Below are positions 13,109-24,599 of a DNA stretch of 64,000 nt, one piece after another; the stretch's first letter is position 1, and each line of letters begins with the position of its first letter. Source of the stretch: Siphlonurus alternatus (taxonomy: Eukaryota > Arthropoda > Insecta > Ephemeroptera > Siphlonuridae); NCBI GenBank assembly GCA_949825025.1, contig OX463780.1, positions 16,341,480-16,405,479 on the forward strand, read 5' to 3'. A model generated the notes under the pieces. That model saw only the letters and a program-made list of their open reading frames with translations, made no database searches and was not told the DNA's origin. The translations under genes and the position numbers were made by a program.

Positions 13109-14111
13109 AAAAAAAGATTGCATGTACCCGAGCTCTTGTAAGATTGATTAAAGCTACTGCAGTATATAAAAGAACGAACATTCACTCTCTTTGGCTAACG
13201 CTTCTTAAGCTGATACTGTATCAGACAACAGTTTATCAATACTACATATAAAAACAGAAAGCCCCATGAGAAAAAAAAAAGAAGTATGATTATTGGCCCG
13301 ATGTTAAGTTGCAGTTAACGAGTGAAGAGGTAGCCCGTCAAGTTGAGCTCTTCTACACAGTTAATACGATTGAATGAAACGATACTGGGTCGAGTTACTG
13401 ACTAACACTATAATATAATATGTAACTTGTGTTTTACCAGCATGGGCATGCAGTTGCAGGTAATCTCTTAAAGTTTTACGATTTAAAAATTAAACAGCGA
13501 TATCTAGATCATATGTGACTAGAAATAATCAAATACAATAAAAAAATACGTGAATCTCATACACATACAATACAAGGGAATTTTTTTTAAATTTTTAGTC
13601 ACAAGACATAAACTTAAGCTAGCTGCCAAAAATAAAAATAAACACTGATAAAGCGTATATACTTTTATGGGCTACAATGAACGTTAGCAGCCTCTCAAAG
13701 TGATGACGTCACACCAGCGACGTGGTGATCACCCGTATACCATACAAACACTAAGTCACTCTCACAATACGACAGCAGCTCCTCTTTGTTTCGGCCTAAA
13801 TTACTGCAGCCGGCCCTTCATTGTGAGCGGCGGCTGAGAGCACGGGGCCCCTCGTACATTCACCCAATCACACTCACTCTCAAACAAAACACTTTTCTTC
13901 TTGTAGAACAAACACATCCATACGTAATTACAGAGGTTATAGTAAAACCAACTATAGTTCTGTTCTGTTATATGAAACGATTAAAAATTCAACTGTTTCA
14001 TATTTCTGCTTTATACTAAATGATTATTTTATTTAAAGTTTGTTCAGCAGAATGTCAAACCATCTAAAATGTATACAATAAATATTTGTCGCCGACCGAG
14101 TAATATATATA
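13109..14111. other. Non-coding stretch with a GC-rich CRE patch
   Basis: No gene is supported. An exact TGACGTCA at 13704-13711 sits in a GC-richer segment (13690-13870). The plus frame across 13786-14019 has no splice or promoter support. Confidence 0.5.
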
Positions 14112-15559
14112 GTCCAGGATAGACTTGAAAAAGTATATGGGAAGGGTCGGCAAAATTAGTTGCTAACTTAAACTTCGCCCATATGTTCTTATGACCTATA
14201 TGAACCCACAGTAAAAAGTCCCGTCAAGTCCCCCCTGGCCTTCATGGTCAAACCCGGGTTTGTCCCGGATTTCAAAAAACATTTTTTATCTCAACAACTA
14301 CTTATCGCAGACCAATGCAAAAGGTATCAAAGCAAAGCTTATTAACTACACAACAAGGAAAAAAATACCTCAACATTACTAATTGATTTTATTATGCAAA
14401 TAATTAGCAATTAGTGAGTTTATATCCACCATTCATGATTTTGAAAGTAAACTACGCCGAAAATATGCAAGATATCAATTTTGAGTTTATTACAAATAAT
14501 TAGGTTTATTTAATAACGAACTCAGAGCTTTTTATTTTATAGCTCTAGCACTCATAGATCGTGAGATAGTAGGGAGAGAAGTTCAAAAAACAGGGGCGAG
14601 CGGGCAACATTACTATGGCTATGGGTATAGCAGGTACCGCCGCCTCTCTCCATACAAAATACATTGCAGCGTCGCCGCTCGCTCGAGTCTCACTCATCCC
14701 CTGCACTCTCTCTTTCGACAATACTATCTTAAATTTATCAAAATCATAACAATTATATAGATATGGGATTGGGGGAGGGGGGTGAGTAAAATTGTATACG
14801 CCATATTGATCATTATGATCAAGTAGGCAGCTTGTATCACTCTTTTATCTAATTTTGTATTCAGGATAGATTTCCTATTTTACTTAATACCATGATAGTA
14901 GTTTCTTTGTAGTTTTTTTGTTTATATTTATTTATATACATATATTATTTAACGCAGTAAACATAAACTTTAACTATTTTACTTATTCATATATCCTTTG
15001 CAGTGATCGAATCGCGTCTTCTCTTATACTAACTCTTTTATGATAAAATTCAGTAATTATGTATTTGTTCCAGGCTATATTAATTCATTATGTGTATGCA
15101 TGGTACAATAAACTTGCTGGTATTACATATAAGACTTGCTTTTTGAAGGAAATACCCGAAATACTGTCAACAACATTTTATTGAATACATCGAGATCGAA
15201 GTATAATTATTCTATGTATTAATTGTGTCGTTCACAAAATTATAAAGTGGTAATTTGGTATATCCATGCACACAATGAATGATGCATGTATATATGAGCA
15301 GTATTTAGTTCTTTGAATTAGCATTGAATTTTATATATTCTTGCCTCTTGCCCAAACATTAAAACTAGTCCAACTAGAAATAATTAAGTGTCAATCAGTC
15401 GTCATATTATATGCAGCAATCACATTTTTATAATTATCTTTTAACAGACTAAAGAAAAATCAATAAGTGCATGTGCAGAAATTAGTTTAACAAGTTCTTC
15501 TAACAAACATGATTAGAAAAGACCAATATGACAATATCCTAGCAGTCAGTTGCATGATA

Positions 15560-15942
15560 TTAAGGATTATTGTCACTATAGTGTAATTATTTTTTTTTAT
15601 GGTAAAAAATATAAAATTTAGATCCGAACATGGAACACAAAATGACTGTTCACTTTCTGAAGTAAAAAAAAGTAATTATAATATTCAGTCCAGTTTTTGA
15701 GATATTAATTTTTTTTTAGTTAAAAAAGATGCTGATTTGACTAATGGCTGCCACATTTCCAGTGATATTCTCACTATTAATATTTGTATCCTTGTATCCT
15801 GTATATCTTAAAAACTAGACAGATTTTGGCTTCATTTCTTTTTGCTGAAAATTTATGTTATAATATAAGGAAATATATTTAAGGTACTATAATTTTCAAA
15901 GTGATTCACCATCTCCCAAGACTAGTGACAATAATCCTTTTA
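15560..15942. mobile_element. Degenerate hairpin nested in the long-TIR element
   Basis: TTAAGGATTATTGTCACTA at the left is mirrored by TAGTGACAATAATCCTTTTA at the right. Further inside, a CAGTCCAGTTTTTGAGATAT-like stretch pairs with a similar complement near 15800. The arms are considerably more diverged than the outer repeat, so this looks like an older element or an older part of the interior. Confidence 0.55.
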
Positions 15943-16333
15943 TCACTTTTAATATTCATGGAACAAAAAATATATACTGGAAAAAGTATTGTAAATTATA
16001 TTATTATATATATTATAGTTGTAATATTTTAGTACCCGGTATATTAGCCAGATGTAATGACACGAGAGCAGTTAAAAGTAATAGTCAACTATAACAGCAG
16101 TCATTATCTTTACTTCTTATATATTTATGTATCTTTTCATTATACCACCTTTTGGATTATTTCAATATTATGATCATTTTCAAATAAGTATGTTAATTTC
16201 CCAAATTATTTCTTGCATTACTTCTATGTAAATAAAATTATTATTATTAACCTTAGAACTCGACTATCATAAATACATTTCTGAGTGTGTGCTATTATAT
16301 AAATTACATTGCTAAGTATTTGCTTACTTACAC

Positions 16334-16337
<4 letters not shown>

Positions 16338-16376
<39 letters not shown>
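16338..16376. repeat. (TA)n microsatellite
   Basis: A run of about 19 TA units inside the spacer of the long-TIR element. Confidence 0.9.
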
Positions 16377-16377
<1 letters not shown>

Positions 16378-17186
16378 ATATATAACATATTATATTGCAA
16401 AAAATATCAAAGCAATGTCATCTCACACCCCATAACTACATAATTGTTATGATTTTGATAAATTTAAGATAGTATTGTCGAAAGAGAGAGTGCAGGGGAT
16501 GAGTGAGACTCGAGCGAGCGGCGACGCTGCAATGTATTTTGTATGGAGAGAGGCGGCGGTATACCTGCTATACCCATAGTAATGATGCCCGCCCGCCCCT
16601 GTTTTTCGCACTTCTCTCCCTACTATCTCACGATCTATGAGTGCTAGAGCTATAAAATAAAAAGCTCTGAGTTCGTTATTAAATAAACCTAATTATTTGT
16701 AATAAACTCAAAATTGATATCTCGCATATTTTCGGCGTAGTTTACTTTCAAAATCATGAATGGTGGATATAAACTCACTAATTGCTAATTATTTGCATAA
16801 TAAAATCAATTAGTAATGTTGAGGTATTTTTTTCCTTGTTGTGTAGTTAATAAGCTTTGCTTTGATACCTTTTGCATTGGTCTGCGATAAGTAGTTGTTG
16901 AGATAAAAAATGTTTTTTGAAATCCGGGACAAACCCGGGTTTGACCATGAAGGCCAGGGGGGACTTGACGGGACTTTTTACTGTGGGTTCATATAGGTCA
17001 TAAGAACATATGGGCGAAGTTTAAGTTAGCAACTAATTTTGCCGACCTAATTTCAAGTCTATCCTGGACTAATACAGTAATATATTTTTATGAAATTTGA
17101 CGACGACAAAATGTATTTGTATTGAATTATATTTCGTCATTTGGAAGTCTTTGTGCTATAAATGTATATATATAGCCTTGTATTGA

Positions 17187-17335
17187 AGCAGCCAAACAAC
17201 AAGCAAACAATACGGCTCTTTGAGGCAGCTAGATTCAATTTTGCTGACGAAAGGAGACCCAGATACACAAACAGACGGCTTGTTAATTAAAGATATAATT
17301 GAAATACTCGGCGGCACAATGAGGGAAATAATAAT
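17187..17335 (+). CDS. Candidate internal coding exon, unknown product
   Basis: After an in-frame TGA at 17184 and an AAGCAG acceptor-like site, a plus frame is open for about 50 codons of balanced composition (for example QLDSILLTKGDPDTQTDG, then IKDIIEILGG). It then runs into (AAT)n sequence where ATA|GTATAT could be a donor. The open frame continues to 17519, but the tail is asparagine repeat and low complexity. No family is recognised and chance remains possible. Confidence 0.2.
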
Positions 17336-17660
17336 AGTATATAATAATAATAATAATGCCTATAATATCGAGAAACATGCCATAAAGACACAAAAACTTC
17401 AAAAGCATTTTGCCACATCCCCTGCAGAAATAAGTTTTATGCAACCGACGTCACACAGAAGCACAAATAGTTGCTTGAATGGCAGGAGTAAAAAAACATT
17501 CTACTGTGCAAGCCATTGAAGGTAAAAAATAATTATAGCAAACAACGTCATTAAAAAAAATAATTAAAATACTTTAAGACTACATTATAATTAATTATAT
17601 TTATATAATTAATATTATATATAAGTCATCTCTCATCTCTATAATATGAGGTATGCGTGG

Positions 17661-17781
17661 TACACTCCTCGCCTCTGAAAAATTTCTTTTTGCAGCCTTG
17701 TTAATCACTTTATGATATACTTACAGAGAATGGCGACTAACAAGGATGTATTTAAAGAACTTTTTAGAAGCAACGACTGTA
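17661..17781. mobile_element. Short hairpin MITE, family B copy 1
   Basis: TACACTCCTCGCCTCTGAAA near the left end pairs imperfectly with the right arm ending AACGACTGTA. The same arms (TACAGTCGTCGCC type, then AAATTTC and TTGTTAATCACCAT) recur at 24476-24599. About 120 bp, non-coding. The open frame at 17712-17996 starts within its right arm. Confidence 0.65.
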
Positions 17782-18059
17782 CATTCCTCCCTTTAAGTTT
17801 TATTGTTTTGGACGCAATGAGTTTTTACGTTAAATGGACAAGGGATGGCGAGAGAACAACTAACACGTGTTGCATGTTGTTATATTTCGGGGATTATAGC
17901 ATTGTGCACGCTTCGCCGCAACTAGCATCCAGTAAGGAAATTGGCAACAACAACCGCAACAAACCCTACCAAGCAACTTTTCGTATGTACTGTTGACAAT
18001 AAGATTATGTAAATTTTTTTATTGACTTCAAGAAAATTATACGAATAAGATAAGTCGAC

Positions 18060-18060
<1 letters not shown>

Positions 18061-18141
<81 letters not shown>
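18061..18141. repeat. Long (TA)n microsatellite
   Basis: About 80 bp of TA repeats with a few interruptions at the start. Confidence 0.95.
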
Positions 18142-18146
<5 letters not shown>

Positions 18147-18301
18147 AATGTTCTCAGCAGAACAGCCAACAATCCATGCCTAGGTCAACTGTTTGATGCT
18201 TTGATCACTGTTATATTATCATCTACGAGCAAAATGCTTATATATTAGTTCTGAAATGGACAATATGTATAGGGTTGTTTTTTCCCTCCTTATAACCTTA
18301 A

Positions 18302-18692
18302 GGTAGAGATTATGTCGGTCAGCTGCTTTTTTTTTAGCTCCATTTGATTAACATGTAAACCTTAGCAAATTCACAAAAACTCTGAAATTTTTTTGAGAGG
18401 CAGATATTAGTGCCTAAAAGCCATAGAAAAATTAAGTTTCAAAACAATTTAACGAGCTGATTTTTTTTAATTAATTTTTTAGTTTGTCTCTACATGGGAA
18501 AGCCCTATGCTGAAAATTAAATAAATTAATTAAAAAAAAATCGTCTCGTTAAATTGTTTTGAAATTTTTTCTATGGCTTTTAGGCACTAATATCTGCCTC
18601 TCAAAAAAAATTCAGAATTTTTGTGAATTTGCTAAGGTTTACATGTTAATCAAATAGAGCTAGAAAAACAGCTGACCGACATTATCTCAACC
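18302..18692. mobile_element. TTAA hairpin MITE, family C copy 1
   Basis: The element starts GGTAGAGATTATGTCGG and ends with the reverse-complement form CCGACATTATCTCAACC, with TTAA on each side (18298-18301, 18693-18696). The arms pair along nearly the whole 391 bp. It is a relative of 55330-55713: the interior (CATGTAAACCTTAGCAAATT, GAGAGGCAGATATTAGTGCC) is shared. TTAA target use is the hallmark of piggyBac-type transposition, which I infer. It lies about 30 bp past the splice donor of the exon at 18724-19031, so it would be intronic. Confidence 0.85.
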
Positions 18693-18723
18693 TTAACAAA
18701 AGTTGTCATTCAGTAACACTTAC

Positions 18724-19031
18724 GACATGGAGAAGGACGCGGAGTTGTAGTAGAAGATGATAACATTGTACACGACGGAAGCGGCTATGAGGCACAGTAG
18801 TATGTACACCCCACGCCGCACGGTCATAGCTTTGAAGCAGCGGCACGGCGGCCGTTTGGTGCCCACCGCACCGGGCGACGAGCGAGCACGACGAGGAGCC
18901 GCGTTGCACCGATCCTCGGACGCCGAGTAGCGTGCGGAGCCCAGCAGGGGTACCGTATCGTTGCTGCTAGCGGGGGCAGCGCTGGCGTCGCTCTCGTCAT
19001 TGCTCGTCTGTAAGTGAGGCATCACGGGACT
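18724..19031 (-). CDS. Exon with cytoplasmic tail and membrane segment of a probable type II membrane protein
   Basis: On the minus strand an acceptor (CCCTAAC branch-like site, then TTGTTGCAG) precedes an open exon that ends ATG-TC|GTAAGTG, a strong donor. Its 102 codons begin SPVMPHLQTSNDESD, continue through a Ser/Ala/Arg-rich, GC-rich tail (TVPLLGSARYSASEDR), a basic Cys-containing patch (TKRPPCRCFK), and a hydrophobic segment (YILLCLIAASVVYNVIIFYY). The positive charges before the membrane segment predict a cytoplasmic N-terminus. It joins in frame, phase 0, to the exon at 22722-22941 across a 3.69 kb intron. The next exon (phase 2) should lie below 18700 but was not found. The local GC content is far above the surroundings. 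The family is not recognised; type II enzymes, receptors or ligands are possible. Confidence 0.62.
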
Positions 19032-20817
19032 CTGCAACAATGTTAGGGAACATGTACTGACAATTCCACTTAATTAGGTTATTTTCTTTGACATAAATTT
19101 TAAATTTTCCTAAAATTTTTTATAGCGATTCGCTTTGAAATATTCACGATGCATTGTAAATTTAATCACTCACATGAAGATTCAAATCTATTTGCGAATC
19201 TTCATTACACATTATTTAAAACAATATTTTCTCGTTCACCAACGAGCAGTCGAACCAGACTAAAGGATTTGCAAGACTTAGTATATAGTAAGCCATAACA
19301 TTAAACATGTTCATTAGTTGTGTTATCATCAGTCGAGCATTGCGGTCAGATTAACGATCTCACAATTAAGTTAAATGTTAGCAAATGAACGCATATTGTT
19401 AGTCCGGGCATACCCTATAATTGATGTGAAAATTTAATTAACCAAAATTTCCTTCAAAGCCGGGGCCCGTGTTTTTAATTGAAGATAATTATTCAAGCCA
19501 AGTTGCAAACTTCGTATATTATAAAGTTAATGAAATATATGTTTTTTAATCGTTATGAATAGTGTGGTTGTTTGTCACCACGAGTTATCAATAGTCTTGT
19601 GGCCACGCTTCCGATGTGAATGAAACGGCAGCAGTGACTCATATTATATTATACCAGCAGCACGACCATTGCACGGCTAGCTTTCATATATACATATATA
19701 GTTTAATCAGAGACTTGAATAACCTATGACCTATTATGAAAGAAAGCTGGCTTGGTTTTAATCAATATTTAATGCAGTGAAAACCCCACGAGAAACAAGC
19801 TTCAATTTAATCCCTTATGGAATATAATACACACTCAAAAAAAGAAAGTATCACAAGTATAATGAAAAATATGATTACCTTTATTTGGTTTGTATCCATA
19901 ATACAAAATACCAGATTATATAAAGTACTATACATTTTTTTTTTTTTTTATTTAGGATTACGGATTCTATAAGTATTGGTTATTTTAAATAATTTTTGCC
20001 TGCAAATTACGGCCAAAAATAACGCATTATTTACATTTTTATTTTACAGCCGTTCGATGGTAAAATCATGACTTTGACGTCTCTGTGATACGAACTGTCA
20101 ATCACGCCAGCACGTTTGAGCGGCACGACAGAATGTCAACTCGATGACAATATTTTCAATGGCCCCATCGCTCTTCATATAGGACATCCTCCAACAAGTC
20201 ATCCGCTTATCACAAGTACGTGAATTTAAACGATATTTTGCTCTGCATCAGGACTTTTTCTTATTGATTTGAACAGTTTTTATTCCATTTTGATAGAAAT
20301 ACACAGCATGCAAAACTATAATACATAATATACTTCAGCAGAGGCAAAACTTCAGTTTAAAATTGCTATTTTTTTTAATTATAAAATGAATATTTTTAAC
20401 GCATGTGTATTTAACTTTTTTATCAAATTCCCAGATATGTTTTATCATCGGTCAACAATTAATTGTCATATGGCGAGAGCTTGAACTTTGTATATCCACA
20501 CGATTATCCACGATAGATAACGATGCAACTCGCATCTCAACAAAAATTATTACATATATATTACTTTTCCATTTATTTGTTTGACCAATATTCAGAGACA
20601 ACACCAGGGAACGAAGTATCAGCGCTCGACGTTAGATTGATTCTATAGAGGCGGACGACTTTATAAGTTATTCGTCTCTTTATAATACGCCACTCGAATT
20701 GAAGTTGCTTATAAGGTTGCAAAAAGCACGGAGGTGATACTTCTTGCTCTTGTGCTAATGACTATAGGAGGTTCCTGCTATCACGCACATCACGGCAGCT
20801 ATATGGTGAGGGGAGGT

Positions 20818-21000
20818 TCACGCACAGCCACGCAAGGGGTCGTTGCGTGAGTAGTAATGCGGGTGTCGGGTTGACTCACTGTTCGCAGTCCCCTTGCTCG
20901 TACCTGAGTCTACCGGCGGCAATCCATTGATTTTGTACACGAGTGTACACGGAACAATCGTGTTGTTGAACTTGGTAAGGAGAGTGCATGATCCCTCCAT
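20818..21000 (-). CDS. Hypothetical 60-residue ORF or exon
   Basis: From ATG at 21000 a minus-strand frame of 60 codons starts MEGSCTLLTKFNNTIV and ends TGA at 20818, with codon choices typical of coding DNA (AAG TTC AAC AAC ACG). GACTCAG|GTACGAG at 20904/20903 is a plausible donor, which would shorten it to about 32 residues. The plus strand offers a rival: a GTTCGCAG acceptor at 20888, 86 open bases, and TTG|GTAAGG at 20974, reading PLLVPESTGGNPL. One of the two may be a real exon; I cannot choose firmly. It falls inside the intron of the membrane-protein gene. Confidence 0.25.
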   Translation of the reverse strand: MEGSCTLLTKFNNTIVPCTLVYKINGLPPVDSGTSKGTANSESTRHPHYYSRNDPLRGCA

Positions 21001-22613
21001 TTCAATAAACAATAAATGGATGTTCATGTTTTTAGCATTAAAAAAATGTATTACGCAAAAATAAAAAAAATTAATTTAATTATAAGAATATTAATTACTG
21101 GAAAGCGTGTTTATATTCATTGTTACATCGTATATTATAAAATGATTGGCAAATTGCAGAACTGCTGCATGCATGCATGCATGGGGTATATAGCTTGATA
21201 TTGCCTTCAAGATATTATGACAAAAGGCTAAAACCTCCTAAAATTTAATCTCAAAGAGGGAATATTGGTATATAACTTGGAATATAATACACCCAATTTT
21301 TCAGTTATAAAACTAAATTGAAATTAAATTTACGAGTTTTTCCTTTTAAAGTAAATTTCCTTTCTTCCTCTTATTTCGCCTGAAGAGATGAATTAAAAGT
21401 GCGTCTCCATTATTCACGTTACGACGTTTTATTTAAGCCGGGAAAATTAATCTTCCATCACACTGATGATGACGTGAAATTAAATTTTATCTTCTTGGCT
21501 TCCCTCCCACGAAGGCCCAACTTTACAAGCAATTTTTACTTTACAAAATGCTTTTTTTTTTATTATGTACTATAGTTATATAGGGAAACAACATTTTATT
21601 TTTTTTTTTTAGATTTCCTCCCCCAAACTTTTTTTTTATGTACGATTTTTAAAACAAAGGGAGTTCTCTTAAGCAAACATAATTCAAGCTTAATTAATTC
21701 TTCAGAAAAGTTTTAACCTTTTGAATTCATTTAGTTCTGAAAGAACATTTTCCTTTGAAAATAAAGTACTTGGAGGTTGAATGTTTTCATGCAAATATAT
21801 TATACCTCAGTGAGCACACACTTTATTTATTATAATATATTTATGTGCATCTTTTTCGATCTGAGACTCACAATAACGCAAACTGATTGGGTTTACTTGA
21901 TGTACTAGCTGGCGACATGACGGAATTTATTGTTGTGTAGTGTTATCTTACAAGCATTGATTAAAAGTATATATACAGTAGTTCTATTGTTTATAGTTTA
22001 TACTGGCGAAGGCATCAACAACAATCAACAATAGAAAGGATCCATGAAAACAGAAATCAAAGTACTTAGAAAAGTGTGTATAGTTCCGTCATAAAATAGT
22101 TTAATTTTTAATATAGAATTTATTTCTATTATGTATATTATATATAATGTATATCATGGATTTTTTTAAAAAAGATATCGATTATTCAATTAAGACCATT
22201 CCAGCGTACATAGTTCGTTTTATAAAAATTAAAAAAAAAAAAAACACTTTTAAATTGCATACGATAAGTTAACTTTTAAAATGTGCATTATAGTTAACAT
22301 CATATAGTTATCTGCACCAAAACACTACACTGACGGTCGTCGTATTCGACTTGGTTTTTCACGTCGAGAATGTCCAGGATATATTATTATACTTTTCATT
22401 TCGTGTTCATGCAGTTAGGTCCTGTGCGTTACAATTTGCCAATTATAAATTACCGAGGACGCTACAAATTACAAACATGACGAAAACCATTATTTTAAAT
22501 GTGACGCGAAGTGTAGCATTAGTTCGCGCCGATCATGCAGTAGATAGAAAATTGAGAGGTCAGGTGATCATATGGTATGTGTCATATATTATATAATATA
22601 AAATGCCACCTAA

Positions 22614-22941
22614 TCAAGAGGGTGGTTCCGGGAGCGGGGAGTCGATGAAGACACCGTCTAGTGTATAAAATACAGGAGGTTCTCCAACCCTTATACTAAG
22701 GTAGTGGTACCAAGAACCTACCTTGAGGTGTGGACTCGCCGCCACTTGGTGTGTTTCCATAGGGCTGCGGCGACGCTGCTGTGTCGTCCGGCGCTCACGG
22801 CCATGTCTGGCGCGCGGCGGCGGGGGCGGAGGTTGCTGCTGCTGGGGTAGCGCGGCGGCGGGGTCGGCGGCTGCACGGCTGGCGAGCGGGGCCTCCTCGC
22901 CGCATTCCGGCCCGGGGACTCAACCTCTCACATGCTCCGCG
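22614..22941 (-). CDS. 5' exon of the probable type II membrane protein gene
   Basis: Minus strand: a pyrimidine-rich acceptor (CTTGCTTGTTACAG) ends at 22942. A GC-rich, CAG- and Pro-rich segment follows, and CTCAAG|GTAGGTT gives a donor at 22722/22721. In phase 0 the first in-frame ATG is at 22760, coding METHQVAASPHLK, which reads straight into SPVMPHLQTSNDESD of the exon at 19031. Several earlier ATGs in other frames lie upstream, so this part may be mostly 5' UTR. If the donor is skipped the frame stays open for 35 more codons (ending DGVFIDSPLPEPPS) to TGA at 22614, which could be an alternative, unspliced 3' end. The span given includes that extension; the spliced exon is 22722-22941. 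Confidence 0.5.
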
Positions 22942-23699
22942 CTGTAACAAGCAAGACACACACACACTGTTAGATCACTTGGAAAAGACGGTCGACAATG
23001 TACAAATAATAATGATGTAATCATATCTCATCCCTTTTCAAAGATGAAATAATATAGGCTGTAGATCCATACTATAAGAAGGATACTGCAGTTCATTTTA
23101 TTCAACAAATAAAATTAGGCCCCAATAGTACAAGTGAAACTCTGCAATGCATAAATTTTTCCACTCAACATTCATTCAAGTGATCTATTACGGTAAAAAA
23201 AAAAAAGTTCAAGCAGACCCAGTGTATGTATAATACTATAAAAGAACCAGAACGTTCAATTATGATTCCAATTCTCTTTCTATACATTCTATTCCATATA
23301 AGCAATTAAACAATATATAAATAAATATATTACCACATGTTTTTCAAAAGTCCTGAAATATTGTTTTGTTTATTTTCTTTAATCTATACTAAATAATTAT
23401 TGCATGTGTGAAAATGTTGATTTATTTTTAAACTAAATTGGTACTTCATGTTATACAGTTATATTTTAAAAACAATAAAATAAAATTTGAGTAGATTGCA
23501 TTTTTTTTTTTTTTTTTTACTATGCACATGCAGGCACAATTTTTAATGCATTGCAGTGATGATGAGTTTTATCGATTCGAAAAGTGTTACAGAGCAAAAT
23601 TCAATTATATATATAAAATTTCAACTATATTTCACACCGAGCTATATACACTTAGAAGATTAAATTCATTTATCTCTTTTAAAAGTCCGTATATCTATA

Positions 23700-23811
23700 C
23701 ACAAGGTAAAAATGTTTCTTCTTTTTTATAGTACATTAGAACATCATTAACTAAATTGCCTTTTTATCAAGAAAAAAAATCAATGGATGCAGCGATTCAT
23801 CATCTTATATA

Positions 23812-23843
<32 letters not shown>

Positions 23844-24475
23844 TCTTATATATATATATATATATAACAAGAAATCGAGGTAGAATTTTTTGCAGGGTCA
23901 AACACCGCGACAATACTTTGATAAGCTCCACGTCGTTATAAACATAGACATGAATCTAGATAACACGCATACGAATGGTGCATGATAACTGATAAGAAAT
24001 TTTAATTTATAAAGTTATATAATATGTAGTAAAATGTTTTTTGGCACATGGTATAAAATCAATCTTAATATATTATATATTTTATTTTCATTTTTTCCAT
24101 ATAATATTCAGAAATAAATATTATAATACATAATTACGATATTAAGCTTATAAGCTTTATTAACCGAGAGGATTATTAAAATTATATACGAGTCTACATT
24201 GCCAAAAAAAAGAAAAAAAAAATAGTTATCTGACAAAACAAGATATTATCATCGGTAGTCCTCATCATGCATGTACACAGCAAGATAAGGTCAATATTAC
24301 AGGTAAGTGATGGAGGCAGATATATGTCTCTTTTTGCCCTAGACCACAAATAAAAAGTTATACTTATTTTAGCAATTTGTCCAACTTGCCATAGATATCT
24401 CCCTTGAAGATAGGCAACTTGTTCAGCAACAAGACGGAGAGTTACATATATGCAACAGGGGCAATGTACATTATG
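23700..24475. other. Microsatellite-rich non-coding stretch
   Basis: It contains (TA)n tracts at about 23806-23870. A minus-strand open frame covers 24194-24526: its start lies in the family B hairpin arm, but the middle (VAEQVAYLQGRYLWQVGQIA) has a coding-like composition. I do not support it as a gene, though an exon here cannot be excluded. Confidence 0.4.
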
Positions 24476-24599
24476 TACACTCCTCGCCTTAGAAAATTTC
24501 CCTCTTGCAACCTTGTCAATCACCATTTCCTGTGTTATTCTTACGGGGCATGGTGATTAACAAGACTGCAAAGGGAAATTTTCCGAGGCGACGACTGTA
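24476..24599. mobile_element. Short hairpin MITE, family B copy 2
   Basis: TACACTCCTCGCCTTAGAAA on the left pairs with the right arm ending GAGGCGACGACTGTA. Inner parts read TTGTCAATCACCAT and ATGGTGATTAACAAG around a loop of about 22 bases. The arms match each other better than in the copy at 17661-17781. Confidence 0.75.

Larger units (their letters stand above)
14112..17069. mobile_element. ~3 kb element with ~650 bp terminal inverted repeats
   Basis: GTCCAGGATAGACTTGAAA at 14112 is repeated in reverse complement ending at 17069, flanked by TA on both sides (14110-14111, 17070-17071), consistent with a TA target site as in Tc1/mariner-like or other TA-inserting elements. The two arms (about 14112-14765 and 16430-17069) match nearly base for base over about 650 bp, with only scattered differences, including a small insertion next to the left outer end. 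The 1.65 kb interior has no ORF of transposase size and contains a second, degenerate hairpin (15560-15942) and a (TA)n tract. It is interpreted as a non-autonomous element. Confidence 0.85.

Noticed and set aside
17712..17996. 94-codon plus-strand ORF
   Set aside because: Its 5' part is the right arm of a family B hairpin, it lacks promoter, splice or poly(A) signals, and its composition is ordinary.
18706..18909. 67-codon minus-strand ORF in another frame
   Set aside because: A shadow of the membrane-protein exon; it runs through the splice donor and has no membrane segment.
22723..23020. Gly/Ala/Arg-rich plus-strand ORFs
   Set aside because: Low-complexity shadows of the GC-rich minus-strand exon at 22722-22941; splice borders fit the minus strand.
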